Below are positions 1 through 8,898 of a DNA stretch of 64,000 nt, one piece after another. The notes beneath the pieces are model-generated. The model was not told the DNA's origin. It saw nothing but the letters and a program-made list of their open reading frames with translations, and searched no databases. Position 1 is the first letter of the stretch, and each line of letters begins with the position of its first letter. Origin of the DNA: Flavobacterium phycosphaerae (GTDB taxonomy: Bacteria; Bacteroidota; Bacteroidia; Flavobacteriales; Flavobacteriaceae); contig NZ_JAAATZ010000001.1 of NCBI RefSeq assembly GCF_010119235.1, positions 898,501-962,500 of the forward strand, given 5' to 3'. The translations under genes and the position numbers were made by a program.

Positions 1-241
1 CTGTTGTCAAAACGGCGTAGAAGATTTGATGGATTATACATGTTCCAAATTGGGCGTTGGCATTGGAGAACCAACGGCTGACGGGATGTTTGAAGTACGC
101 GGCGTAGAGTGTTTAGGCGCTTGCGGTTATGCTCCGATGATGCAGTTGGGTGATTTCTACCAAGAGCATTTGACCAAAGAAAAAGTTGACCAGCTAATCG
201 CTGATTGCAAAGACGGAAAAATCACTTTACACGATAAATAA
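1..241 (+). CDS. nuoE: NADH-quinone oxidoreductase subunit E, C-terminal part
   Basis: This is the 3' end of a gene cut by the window edge; the frame is open from base 2. NuoE is the 24-kDa-type subunit of the complex I peripheral arm and carries a [2Fe-2S] cluster (N1a). The visible part starts with CCQNGVEDL, which holds the end of the first cysteine pair. The second pair follows in VECLGACGYAP (C-x3-C), the arrangement expected for this fold. The stop lies 4 bases before nuoF, so the two are co-transcribed and probably translationally coupled. An apparent TTG/ATG start near base 26 is internal and not the real start. Confidence 0.93.
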   Translation, partial: CCQNGVEDLMDYTCSKLGVGIGEPTADGMFEVRGVECLGACGYAPMMQLGDFYQEHLTKEKVDQLIADCKDGKITLHDK

Positions 242-245
242 TATC

Positions 246-1607
246 ATGGGAAGAAAAATATTATTAGACAAAATCAATGTTCCGGGCATCAAAACCTATG
301 AAGTGTATCGTCGCGAAGGCGGTTATGCTTCGGTGGAAAAAGCCCTGAAAAAAATGACTCCCGATGAAGTAGTCGAAGAAGTAAAAACTTCCGGATTACG
401 TGGTCGTGGCGGTGCGGGTTTCCCGGCCGGAATGAAATGGAGTTTTATCGACAAAAAATCGGGCAACCCAAGACACTTGGTGTGCAACGCTGATGAGTCG
501 GAACCGGGGACTTTCAAAGACCGTTACTTAATGGAATACATTCCGCATCTTTTGATTGAAGGAATGATTACCTCGAGTTACGCTTTGGGCGCCAACCTAT
601 CTTACATCTACATCCGTGGAGAATACATGTGGGTGTACAAAATTTTAGAAAGAGCCATCGCCGAAGCGAAAGCTGCCGGTTGGTTAGGCAAAAATATATT
701 AGGCTCAGGCTACGATTTGGAATTATTCGTCCAAATTGGTGGCGGTGCTTACATCTGCGGTGAAGAAACTGCGTTAATTGAAAGTTTGGAAGGAAAACGT
801 GGTAATCCTCGTTTGAAACCACCATTCCCGGCGGTGAAAGGTCTTTGGCAAAATCCAACCGTGGTAAACAATGTTGAAACGATTGCGGCCGTGCCATGGA
901 TTATTAATAATTCAGGAGCAGATTATGCCGGAATCGGAATCGGTCGTTCAACAGGAACGAAGTTAATCTCGGCTTCCGGAAATATCAAAAACCAAGGGGT
1001 TTACGAAATTGAATTAGGTGTTTCGGTTTACGAATTCATCAATTCGGATGAGTATTGTGGCGGAATGCAGGACAGACCTTTAAAAGCATTAGTGCCCGGA
1101 GGTTCTTCGGTGCCAATTCTTCCGGAACATTTAATCTACAAAACTGCAGCCGGTGAAGACCGTTTGATGACTTACGAAAGTTTGTCCGATGGTGGTTTTG
1201 CAACCGGTTCAATGTTAGGTTCGGGTGGATTTATCGTATACGATGACCGCGCTTGTATCGTTCGCAACACTTGGAATTTCTCTCGTTTCTATCACCATGA
1301 ATCTTGCGGACAATGTACCCCATGTCGTGAAGGAACCGGTTGGTTAGAAAAAGTATTATGGAGAATCGAAAACGGACAAGGACGCGAAGAAGACATCGAA
1401 TTGTTGTGGAGCATCCAATCCAAAATTGAAGGAAATACGATTTGTCCTTTAGGCGACGCGGCTTCATGGCCGGTAGCGGCAGCTATCCGTCACTTCAGAG
1501 ACGAGTTTGAATACCACATTCGTTTCCCAGAAAAAGTTAAAAATAGAGATCACTTTGTGGCTGAACCTTTTTCACAAGTCTTAATGTCGAAAGTCGTAAA
1601 GTCATAA
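246..1607 (+). CDS. nuoF: NADH-quinone oxidoreductase subunit F (NADH/FMN-binding)
   Basis: The 453-residue protein oxidises NADH and passes electrons via FMN to the Fe-S chain of complex I. Visible motifs are the glycine-rich NADH/FMN loop RGRGGAGFPAG (about residues 52-62), the FMN segment GAYICGEETALIESLEGKRG, and the N3 [4Fe-4S] ligands Cys354, Cys357 and Cys360 (SCGQCTPCREG) with Cys400 (NTICPLGD). Length is normal for the family. The last residues (SKVVKS) and the stop are encoded by an octamer repeat array that leads into the inserted gene downstream, so the native C-terminus has probably been rewritten. It follows nuoE by 4 bases. Confidence 0.97.
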   Translation: MGRKILLDKINVPGIKTYEVYRREGGYASVEKALKKMTPDEVVEEVKTSGLRGRGGAGFPAGMKWSFIDKKSGNPRHLVCNADESEPGTFKDRYLMEYIPHLLIEGMITSSYALGANLSYIYIRGEYMWVYKILERAIAEAKAAGWLGKNILGSGYDLELFVQIGGGAYICGEETALIESLEGKRGNPRLKPPFPAVKGLWQNPTVVNNVETIAAVPWIINNSGADYAGIGIGRSTGTKLISASGNIKNQGVYEIELGVSVYEFINSDEYCGGMQDRPLKALVPGGSSVPILPEHLIYKTAAGEDRLMTYESLSDGGFATGSMLGSGGFIVYDDRACIVRNTWNFSRFYHHESCGQCTPCREGTGWLEKVLWRIENGQGREEDIELLWSIQSKIEGNTICPLGDAASWPVAAAIRHFRDEFEYHIRFPEKVKNRDHFVAEPFSQVLMSKVVKS

Positions 1608-1610
1608 AGT
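1591..1610 (+). repeat. Period-8 repeat array, left side of the S23-type gene
   Basis: Two and a half tandem copies of AAGTCRTA (AAGTCGTA, AAGTCATA, AAGT). They encode the last codons and stop of nuoF and end 3 bases before the start of the next gene. An almost identical 20-base array lies at the 3' end of that gene, at 1980-1999. Confidence 0.8.
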
Positions 1611-1613
1611 AAA

Positions 1614-1988
1614 ATGGGAAAATTTAAATCTTTTGAAGAAATTAATTCTTGGCAGAAAGCCAGACATTTTAACAAAAGGATTTATGAGATAACCGAAAAT
1701 CAAAACTTTAAAAAAGATTTTGATTTGGCAAGACAAATAAGAAGAGCATCCATTTCAATTTCTTCCAATATTGCAGAAGGTTTTGAAAGGAATACGGATA
1801 AAGAATTTATACAGTTTTTGTATATCGCTAAAGCATCCGCTGCAGAAGTAAGGTCGCAATTGTATTTAGCATTAGATTTGAATTATATTGAAAAACTTGA
1901 ATTTGAAGAACTATTTAATGATGTTTCTGATATTTCAAAATTAATAAGTGGATTTATAAAATATTTAAATGACAGTCAAAAGTCATAA
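1614..1988 (+). CDS. Four-helix-bundle protein, S23/23S rRNA intervening-sequence (IVP) family
   Basis: This 124-residue all-helical protein matches the four-helix-bundle family first seen in 23S rRNA intervening sequences and related to the Avd accessory protein of diversity-generating retroelements. Family hallmarks are visible: the N-terminal FEEINSWQKAR, the central ARQIRRASISISSNIAEGFER, and the segment FLYIAKASAAEVRSQLYLA. The biochemical role of stand-alone members is not established. It has no link to complex I, yet sits between nuoF and nuoG in the same orientation, 6 bases after nuoF and 65 before nuoG. Its coding sequence is more AT-rich than the nuo genes, and its 3' end (residues SQKS and stop) is made by the same octamer repeat that ends nuoF. 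I infer an inserted cassette; no transposase is present. Confidence 0.9.
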   Translation: MGKFKSFEEINSWQKARHFNKRIYEITENQNFKKDFDLARQIRRASISISSNIAEGFERNTDKEFIQFLYIAKASAAEVRSQLYLALDLNYIEKLEFEELFNDVSDISKLISGFIKYLNDSQKS

Positions 1989-1999
1989 AGTCACAAAGT
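1980..1999 (+). repeat. Period-8 repeat array, right side of the S23-type gene
   Basis: Copies AAGTCATA, AAGTCACA, AAGT, matching the left array at 1591-1610 at 18 of 20 positions. The stop codon of the S23-type gene (1986-1988) lies inside it, as the nuoF stop lies inside the left copy. Confidence 0.8.
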
Positions 2000-2009
2000 T
2001 GAGCTATTC

Positions 2010-2048
2010 GACATTAAGACATTAAGACATTAAGACGTTAAGACTTAA
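2010..2048 (+). repeat. Second octamer array (GACATTAA) before nuoG
   Basis: Three perfect GACATTAA units are followed by GACGTTAA and GACTTAA, almost five tandem units directly upstream of the nuoG start at 2054. In rotated register the unit (AAGACATT) differs from that of the flanking arrays (AAGTCATA) by two A/T exchanges, so the two arrays may be related. Confidence 0.8.
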
Positions 2049-2053
2049 TATAA

Positions 2054-3103
2054 ATGAAAGTAACCATAGACGGTCAAGAAATTGAAGTAGCACCGGGGAC
2101 AACCATCCTACAAGCTGCTCGTATGATTGGTGGAGAATCTGTTCCGCCAGCCATGTGTTATTATTCGAAACTAGAAGGAACCGGCGGAAAATGTCGTTGT
2201 TGTTTGGTCGATGTGACCAAAGGCAGCGAAGCCGATCCAAGACCAATGCCCAAACTAGTTGCGTCATGCGTAACCGGTTGTCAGGACGGTATGGAAGTAG
2301 CCAGCAAAGGTTCGGATAGAGTTTTTGAAGCTCGTAAAGCCGTAACCGAATTCCTTTTAATCAACCACCCGTTAGACTGTCCGGTTTGTGACCAGGCAGG
2401 CGAGTGTGATTTACAGAATTTAAGCTTCGAACACGGGAAACTACAACAGCGTTTCATTGAAGAAAAAAGAACGTTCGAACCGGAAGATATCGGTGATAAA
2501 ATTCAACTGCACATGAACCGTTGCATCGTTTGCCAACGTTGCGTGGAAGTGGCGGATCAATTGACGGACAAACGTGTTCACGGAGTATTAAACCGCGGCG
2601 ACCATTCACAAATTTCAACCTGTATTTCAACAGCCATCGACAACGAATTCTCCGGAAACATGATTGATGTTTGTCCGGTTGGAGCACTTACCGATAAGAC
2701 GTTCCGTTTCAAATCGAGAGTTTGGTTTAACAAACCTTTCAACGCGCACAGAGATTGTGATAAGTGTTGCGGAAAAACTACCGTTTGGATGTTTGGTAAC
2801 GAAATTCAAAGAGTAACAGCTCGTAAAGACGAATACCACGAAGTAGAAGAATTCATCTGTAATACTTGTCGTTTTGACAAGAAAGACGTGGCGGATTGGG
2901 TAATCGAAGGACCTCGTCAATTCGAGAAAGATTCGGTTATCAACCAAAACAAACATTACGGAAAAACAGATAAAGTAATCATCGAAACCGAAAAAGGTAT
3001 TCTTCAAGGTAGAGATATCGACCGTAAAAAAATCAGTATGGCCGAGATTGATTACAACGAAAAAATAGATGGTAACCCGGTAAATTCAAAAAACAATGGA
3101 TAG
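2054..3103 (+). CDS. nuoG: NADH-quinone oxidoreductase subunit G, short form
   Basis: This is the Fe-S subunit that relays electrons from NuoF/NuoE toward NuoI. The N-terminus is a [2Fe-2S] ferredoxin domain (Cys35, Cys47, Cys50 region). Next come the HPLDCPVCDQAGECDLQ motif (histidine-ligated cluster), the NRCIVCQRCVE...VCPVGAL [4Fe-4S] segment, and a further CDKCCGK...CNTC pair near the C-terminus. At 349 residues it lacks the large molybdopterin-oxidoreductase-like domain of E. coli NuoG (about 900 residues). Short NuoG is usual in Bacteroidota, so this is not a truncation. It overlaps nuoH by 8 bases. The ATG follows the GACATTAA array by 5 bases. Confidence 0.94.
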   Translation: MKVTIDGQEIEVAPGTTILQAARMIGGESVPPAMCYYSKLEGTGGKCRCCLVDVTKGSEADPRPMPKLVASCVTGCQDGMEVASKGSDRVFEARKAVTEFLLINHPLDCPVCDQAGECDLQNLSFEHGKLQQRFIEEKRTFEPEDIGDKIQLHMNRCIVCQRCVEVADQLTDKRVHGVLNRGDHSQISTCISTAIDNEFSGNMIDVCPVGALTDKTFRFKSRVWFNKPFNAHRDCDKCCGKTTVWMFGNEIQRVTARKDEYHEVEEFICNTCRFDKKDVADWVIEGPRQFEKDSVINQNKHYGKTDKVIIETEKGILQGRDIDRKKISMAEIDYNEKIDGNPVNSKNNG

Positions 3104-4151
3104 TGCCTTTATTATAGAAAAAAGCGTTTTGATTGTCGTGGTTTTTGCCGTGACGATGGTAATGGCCATGTATTCTACTTGGGCTGAACGTAAAGTAGCG
3201 GCTTATCTGCAAGACCGTGTTGGACCAAACCGCGCCGGATGGGGTGGCTTATTACAACCGTTGGCGGATGGAATGAAATTGTTTGCCAAAGAAGAATTTG
3301 AACCGGATACCAAAAATAAATTCCTTTTCTTTTTAGGACCGGCCATTGCGATGAGTGCTGCGTTAATGACCAGCGCCGTTATTCCGTGGGGCGACAAATT
3401 AGAAATTTTCGGAAGAACCGTGCAACTGCAAGCTACCGACACGGATAGTGCTTTATTGTACATTTTTGCGGTAGTTTCTATTGGTGTTTACGGTATCATG
3501 ATTGGAGGTTGGGCTTCGAATAACAAGTTCTCTTTAATGGGAGCGGTTCGTGCCGCTTCGCAAATGGTTTCTTATGAAGTAGCCATGGGATTATCGATGA
3601 TTGCTTTGTTGATGATGACCGGAACCTTAAGCTTAAAAGAAATCTCTGCACAACAACACGGATTGCATTGGAACGTATTTTACCAACCGTTATCTTTCTT
3701 AATCTTCTTGATTTGTGCGTTTGCTGAAACCAACCGAACACCGTTCGATTTAGCGGAATGTGAATCAGAGTTGATTGGAGGATACCACACCGAATATTCT
3801 TCGATGAAAATGGGATTCTATCTGTTTGCCGAATACGCTAACATGTTCATCTCCTCTACTATCATTGCCGTTTTATTCTTTGGAGGGTACAACTATCCGG
3901 GAATGGGCTGGGCACTGGAACATTGGGGAGTTAACATCGCTAACGTAATCGGAATTGCCGCTTTATTTGCCAAATTGTGTTTCTTCATCTTCTTCTTTAT
4001 GTGGATCAGATGGACGATACCGCGTTTCCGATACGATCAATTGATGAATTTAGGCTGGAAAATTTTAATTCCACTCTCCATTGTCAATATTATGGTCGTA
4101 GGGATTGTGATTTTAAGAAGTGAAATTTTTGCCTTTTTTGGATTTAAATAG
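3096..4151 (+). CDS. nuoH: NADH-quinone oxidoreductase subunit H
   Basis: This 351-residue integral membrane protein forms much of the quinone-binding chamber at the joint of the peripheral and membrane arms. Signatures seen are AERKVAAYLQDRVGPNRAG near the N-terminus and the acidic loop FAETNRTPFDLAECESELIG followed by YHTEYSSM, both diagnostic of the family. About eight hydrophobic segments are apparent. The start codon lies inside the end of nuoG (8-base overlap), which argues for translational coupling. Confidence 0.97.
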   Translation: MDSAFIIEKSVLIVVVFAVTMVMAMYSTWAERKVAAYLQDRVGPNRAGWGGLLQPLADGMKLFAKEEFEPDTKNKFLFFLGPAIAMSAALMTSAVIPWGDKLEIFGRTVQLQATDTDSALLYIFAVVSIGVYGIMIGGWASNNKFSLMGAVRAASQMVSYEVAMGLSMIALLMMTGTLSLKEISAQQHGLHWNVFYQPLSFLIFLICAFAETNRTPFDLAECESELIGGYHTEYSSMKMGFYLFAEYANMFISSTIIAVLFFGGYNYPGMGWALEHWGVNIANVIGIAALFAKLCFFIFFFMWIRWTIPRFRYDQLMNLGWKILIPLSIVNIMVVGIVILRSEIFAFFGFK

Positions 4152-4162
4152 GAAAAGAAATT

Positions 4163-4714
4163 ATGTCAACAGCTATACAAAATATATCATTATCAGGCCA
4201 TAAAAAGCAAGTTTCCAACAAGGAAATGACCTTTTTGGAAAGAATGTACCTGATGGCTATTTTCAAAGGGTTATGGATTACCATTAAACACTTTTTCAGA
4301 AAAAAAGCCACCATTCATTACCCGGAGCAAGTACGTGCTTTCAGTCCGGTTTACCGTGGGCAACATATGCTGAAACGCGACGAGCAAGGGCGTGAAAACT
4401 GTACCGCTTGTGGTTTGTGTGCTTTGTCTTGTCCGGCAGAAGCCATCACGATGAAAGCCGCCGAACGCAAAAAAGGCGAAGAGCATTTGTACCGTGAAGA
4501 AAAATATGCCGAAATCTATGAAATCAACATGTTGCGTTGTATTTTCTGTGGTTTGTGTGAAGAAGCTTGTCCTAAAGACGCTATTTACTTAACCATTTCC
4601 AAAGAATTGGTTCCGGCCAATTACGACCGTGAAGATTTCATTTTCGGAAAAGATAAACTGGTTATGCCTTTAGAAATGGCTATGAAGAACGCTCAACTTA
4701 AAAACGCTAACTAA
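4163..4714 (+). CDS. nuoI: NADH-quinone oxidoreductase subunit I (two [4Fe-4S])
   Basis: A ferredoxin-like subunit carrying clusters N6a and N6b. The eight ligands are visible as Cys80, 83, 86, 90 (CTACGLCALSCP) and Cys126, 129, 132, 136 (CIFCGLCEEACP). The amphipathic N-terminal region (about residues 25-50) fits membrane-surface attachment. Length, 183 residues, is normal. The stop overlaps the nuoJ start by one base (TAATG). Confidence 0.96.
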   Translation: MSTAIQNISLSGHKKQVSNKEMTFLERMYLMAIFKGLWITIKHFFRKKATIHYPEQVRAFSPVYRGQHMLKRDEQGRENCTACGLCALSCPAEAITMKAAERKKGEEHLYREEKYAEIYEINMLRCIFCGLCEEACPKDAIYLTISKELVPANYDREDFIFGKDKLVMPLEMAMKNAQLKNAN

Positions 4715-5229
4715 TGTCGCCAATATTAATTACCTTCTACTTTTTAGCAGCCATTACTTTGGCCACGGCGTTTTTAACCATTTACAGTAAAAACCCTATT
4801 CACAGCGCCATTTATTTAGTGCTTTGCTTTTTCTCGATTGCCGGTCACTACTTGCTTTTCAACGCCCAGTTCTTGGCAATTGTTCATATCATAGTGTATT
4901 CCGGAGCGATTATGGTACTCTTCCTGTTTACGATCATGTTAATGAACTTGAATAAAGAAGACGAAGTGCATAAACCTAGAATTACCCGATTGGGTGCCAT
5001 CGTAGTGTTTATTATCATGAGTATTGTTTTGGTAACCATTTTCATCAACTCGAAAACCATCATGGGGGATTACGATACTTCGGGCGAAGATTTCCAATCG
5101 ATTCGTAAATTGGGGAATGTATTGCTGAACGAATATATGGTGCCTTTCGAATTTGCTTCTATACTATTGTTAGTGGCTATGATTGGTGTGGTTTTATTGT
5201 CTAAAAAAGAAAAAACAGAGAAAAAATAA
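4714..5229 (+). CDS. nuoJ: NADH-quinone oxidoreductase subunit J
   Basis: A 171-residue membrane subunit of the complex I proton-translocating arm with five predicted hydrophobic segments. The conserved third-helix segment [17 protein letters not shown] is present; this helix carries the pi-bulge that changes shape during turnover. It is joined to both neighbours by one-base TAATG overlaps. The C-terminal tail is short and lysine-rich. Confidence 0.95.
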   Translation: MSPILITFYFLAAITLATAFLTIYSKNPIHSAIYLVLCFFSIAGHYLLFNAQFLAIVHIIVYSGAIMVLFLFTIMLMNLNKEDEVHKPRITRLGAIVVFIIMSIVLVTIFINSKTIMGDYDTSGEDFQSIRKLGNVLLNEYMVPFEFASILLLVAMIGVVLLSKKEKTEKK

Positions 5230-5549
5230 TGAACAATATTTTAAATCAAATAGGGATAGAAAACTACATCTTCCTTTCGGTACTGCTTTTTTGTATCGGG
5301 GTGTTCGGAGTGTTGTACCGCAGAAATGCCATCATCGTTTTCATGTCGATTGAAATTATGTTGAACGCGGTGAACTTATTGTTTGTAGCCTTTTCTACTT
5401 ACCATCAAGATGCCGAAGGACAGGTATTCGTGTTTTTCTCTATGGCCGTTGCTGCTGCTGAAGTTGCTGTCGGACTGGCTATCTTGGTTTCCGTTTACCG
5501 AAACTTAGGCTCCATTGATATTGATAATTTAAAGAATTTAAAAGGATAA
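5229..5549 (+). CDS. nuoK: NADH-quinone oxidoreductase subunit K
   Basis: A small 106-residue, three-helix membrane subunit. The two conserved membrane glutamates of the family are visible in [16 protein letters not shown] and in [14 protein letters not shown]; they belong to the chain of charged residues along the membrane arm. Length equals the usual 100-110 residues. It starts at a one-base overlap with nuoJ and ends 6 bases before nuoL. Confidence 0.96.
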   Translation: MNNILNQIGIENYIFLSVLLFCIGVFGVLYRRNAIIVFMSIEIMLNAVNLLFVAFSTYHQDAEGQVFVFFSMAVAAAEVAVGLAILVSVYRNLGSIDIDNLKNLKG

Positions 5550-5555
5550 CCCGGG

Positions 5556-7442
5556 ATGGAAACAAAATTAGCTTTAGTATTACTCTTATCTCCGTTTGTT
5601 GGATTTCTTTTCAATGTTTTCTTCGGAAAAAAAGTAAGCCGAACGGTTTCCGGTGCTATCGGAACACTGACTGTAGTAGTCTCATTTTTATTGAGCATCT
5701 GCTTCTTCGCCCAATTAAACCAAAACGGAAAACCTTTTGAAATCGCTTTATTCGATTGGATTCAGGTTAGCAATTTCAAATTAAGCTTCGGCATTTTATT
5801 AGACCAATTGTCTTTGCTTTGGTTGTTATTTGTTACCGGAATTGGTTCATTAATTCACTTATACTCCATCAGCTACATGCACGATGACGAGAACATGCAC
5901 AAGTTCTTTGCCTACTTAAACCTGTTCGTATTCTTCATGATTACCTTAGTAATAGGAAGCAACTTATTGGTGATGTTCATCGGTTGGGAAGGCGTTGGAT
6001 TGTGCTCGTACTTATTAATCGGATTTTGGTATAAAAACCAAGATTATAATGATGCCGCCAAAAAAGCGTTTATCATGAACCGTGTGGGTGATTTAGGATT
6101 CCTAATCGGGATGTTTATCTTGGGCAGTGTATTCTCTACTTTAGATTATACCGGAATGCACAACGGAATCACCGTTGGAACAGCCAACACCGGTTTATTA
6201 GGAATCGCAGCATTATGTTTATTCATCGGAGCTTGTGGTAAATCAGCTCAAATGCCTTTATACACTTGGTTACCTGATGCGATGGCCGGACCAACACCGG
6301 TTTCGGCGTTAATCCACGCGGCGACGATGGTAACAGCCGGTATCTTTATGGTGACCCGTATGAATTTCTTATTCGATTTAACACCGGAAGTACAAGATAT
6401 AATAGCCGTAGTAGGAGCAGTTACCGCTTTAGTAGCAGCCTCAATTGGTTTATTACAAAACGATATTAAAAAGGTCTTGGCCTACTCTACCGTATCCCAA
6501 TTGGGCTTAATGTTCTTGGCCTTAGGTTTGGGTGCTTATAACGTTGCCGTATTCCACGTAATTACACATGCCTTCTTCAAAGCGTGTTTGTTCTTGGGTT
6601 CGGGTTCAGTAATTCACGGTTTGCATGGCGAACAGGATATGCGAAAAATGGGCGGTTTGCGCAAAGCGATGCCTATCACTTTCTGGACGATGATGATTTC
6701 AACTCTTGCTATAGCGGGTATCTTCCCGTTTGCCGGGTTCTGGTCAAAAGACGAAATCTTAATGGTAGCTTTTGAACACAACAAAGTATTGTGGGTTATA
6801 GCTTCGATTGCTTCTATCATGACGGCTTTCTATATGTTCCGTTTGATGTACCTAACGTTCTTTAAAGAATTCAGAGGGACCGAAGAGCAAAAACACCACT
6901 TGCACGAAAGTCCGAGTTTAATCACTATTCCATTAATAATCTTGGCTATTCTAGCGGTTATCGGTGGGGCGATTAACTTACCGGGCAGCACTTGGTTAAA
7001 CCATTTCTTAGCCCCTATTTTAGCAGGCAAACACGAAGAACACGCTTTAGGCACTCATGAATTCATGTTAATGGGAATTGCTTTAGCCGGAGCTATCGTA
7101 GGGATTCTTTGGGCGAATGCCAAGTACATCAAACAAGGTTTTGTCCCTAAAGAAGATTCGGAAATCGTTGGCTTCAACAAAACCATTTACAACAAATATT
7201 ATGTGGATGAATTTTATACGTTCTTGATTGTTAAACCTATCAACGGTTTGGCCAATTTCTTCCGTACCACTTTAGAGCCGGCTTTGGGCAAAGTGGTTTA
7301 CAGTTTAGGAACAGCCGCCAACGGTTTAGGAACACAAGGAAAGAAATTACAAAACGGAAATATCGGTTTATACCTTTTCGCGTTTGTGATTGGTGTTTGT
7401 GCCATCATAACCTATTTATTTATAACGCATATCGCTCAATAA
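5556..7442 (+). CDS. nuoL: NADH-quinone oxidoreductase subunit L
   Basis: The distal antiporter-like subunit of complex I, 628 residues. The functional glutamate lies in MFIGWEGVGLCSYLLIGFWY. The transmembrane lysine and its helix are in CGKSAQMPLYTWLPDAMAGP, followed by TPVSALIHAATMVTAGIF. A further conserved segment is ITHAFFKACLFLGSGSVIHG. The C-terminal part holds the long lateral helix characteristic of NuoL. It lies 6 bases after nuoK and 10 before nuoM. Confidence 0.97.
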   Translation: METKLALVLLLSPFVGFLFNVFFGKKVSRTVSGAIGTLTVVVSFLLSICFFAQLNQNGKPFEIALFDWIQVSNFKLSFGILLDQLSLLWLLFVTGIGSLIHLYSISYMHDDENMHKFFAYLNLFVFFMITLVIGSNLLVMFIGWEGVGLCSYLLIGFWYKNQDYNDAAKKAFIMNRVGDLGFLIGMFILGSVFSTLDYTGMHNGITVGTANTGLLGIAALCLFIGACGKSAQMPLYTWLPDAMAGPTPVSALIHAATMVTAGIFMVTRMNFLFDLTPEVQDIIAVVGAVTALVAASIGLLQNDIKKVLAYSTVSQLGLMFLALGLGAYNVAVFHVITHAFFKACLFLGSGSVIHGLHGEQDMRKMGGLRKAMPITFWTMMISTLAIAGIFPFAGFWSKDEILMVAFEHNKVLWVIASIASIMTAFYMFRLMYLTFFKEFRGTEEQKHHLHESPSLITIPLIILAILAVIGGAINLPGSTWLNHFLAPILAGKHEEHALGTHEFMLMGIALAGAIVGILWANAKYIKQGFVPKEDSEIVGFNKTIYNKYYVDEFYTFLIVKPINGLANFFRTTLEPALGKVVYSLGTAANGLGTQGKKLQNGNIGLYLFAFVIGVCAIITYLFITHIAQ

Positions 7443-7452
7443 TTTTTACATA

Positions 7453-8889
7453 ATGGATGTAACTACTATATTATTATTACTGCTGGTTGGTTCAATAGCA
7501 ACCTTTTTGGCCGGAGATAAATTAGCTTCCAAAGTCGCACTGCTTTTCAGTTTGGGCGCTTTAGGTTTGTCATTGTATTTGTTAAACTTATTGAATCAAG
7601 GAACGAACATCAGCTTCATGGCCGGTTGGATTGACAACCCGAAAGTAGCCTTAGCCTTCAAAGCGGATGGATTGGCGATGGCCATGGTTTTATTAACCAC
7701 AGCCTTGACGCCTTTGATTGTATTTTCTTCTTTTGGAAATCAATTCAACAACAGCAAAAACTTTTATGCCTTAGTATTGTTCATGGCCTTTGCTATGACC
7801 GGAACGTTCTTAGCCGCTGACGGTTTATTGTACTATATCTTCTGGGAATTGGCGTTGATTCCGATTTACTTCATCGCTTTGATTTGGGGTAACGGTGATG
7901 CCGAAGAACGCAAAAAAGCAGTATTGAAATTCTTCATCTATACGCTTGGAGGTTCGTTATTCATGCTAATCGCTTTTGCTTATTTATACTCTAAAGCCGG
8001 AAGCTTCCTTTTAGAAGATTTATATAAATTAGATTTAACCGCTACAGAACAATGCTGGATATTCTTTGCCTTCTTCTTAGCCTATGCGATTAAAATTCCA
8101 ATCATACCTTTCCACACTTGGCAGGCCAAAGTATACCAAAAAGCCCCAACGGTTGGAACCATGTTACTATCAGGTATCATGCTGAAAATGGGATTGTACA
8201 GCGTTATTCGTTGGCAATTGCCTATCGCCCCTGAAGCAGCCAAAACTTACATGCCCATCCTAATCGGGTTGAGTATTGCGGGCGTGATTTATGGTTCGAT
8301 AGTAGCTTTACGTCAAAAAGATTTGAAAAAACTATTGGCTTATTCTTCCTTAGCACACGTTGGTTTAATAGCTGCCGGTTGTTATACCTTAACGCTTGAC
8401 GGATTGAGTGGTGCGGTATCACAAATGATTGCACACGGTTTCGTTATTGTTGGGTTGTTCTTTGCCGCTGAAATCATTTACAGAAGATATGAAACCAATA
8501 AGATAGCTGAGATGGGCGGAATCAGAACCCAAACGCCTAAATTCACTTCGATGTTTATGATTATGGTTTTAGCCTCTGTGGCTTTACCGGGTACCTTCAA
8601 CTTTGTGGGAGAGTTTACCGTATTGTACAGTTTAAGTCAAGCCAATATCTGGTTTGCTGTTTTGGGTGGAACCACCATTATTTTAGGAGCTTACTATATG
8701 TTGAAAATGTTCCAAAATGTAATGTTGGGCGAAACCAATACCAAAGCATTTGCTGATGTAACCACCAATGAAGCGATCACATTCATCGTTATCATTGCTT
8801 TTTTATTATTCTTTGGCTTGTATCCAAAACCTATCGTGGATTTGGTGACCCCAAGTTTAAAAGAGATTTTAACCACTATTAATAACTAA
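7453..8889 (+). CDS. nuoM: NADH-quinone oxidoreductase subunit M
   Basis: The second antiporter-like subunit, 478 residues with many hydrophobic helices. The conserved glutamate is in YYIFWELALIPIYFIALIWG and the lysine-containing discontinuous helix in AYAIKIPIIPFHTWQAKVYQ, followed by KAPTVGTMLLSGIMLKMGLY. These are standard NuoM signatures. It lies between nuoL and nuoN with 10- and 9-base gaps. Confidence 0.97.
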   Translation: MDVTTILLLLLVGSIATFLAGDKLASKVALLFSLGALGLSLYLLNLLNQGTNISFMAGWIDNPKVALAFKADGLAMAMVLLTTALTPLIVFSSFGNQFNNSKNFYALVLFMAFAMTGTFLAADGLLYYIFWELALIPIYFIALIWGNGDAEERKKAVLKFFIYTLGGSLFMLIAFAYLYSKAGSFLLEDLYKLDLTATEQCWIFFAFFLAYAIKIPIIPFHTWQAKVYQKAPTVGTMLLSGIMLKMGLYSVIRWQLPIAPEAAKTYMPILIGLSIAGVIYGSIVALRQKDLKKLLAYSSLAHVGLIAAGCYTLTLDGLSGAVSQMIAHGFVIVGLFFAAEIIYRRYETNKIAEMGGIRTQTPKFTSMFMIMVLASVALPGTFNFVGEFTVLYSLSQANIWFAVLGGTTIILGAYYMLKMFQNVMLGETNTKAFADVTTNEAITFIVIIAFLLFFGLYPKPIVDLVTPSLKEILTTINN

Positions 8890-8898
8890 GTCCTACCA

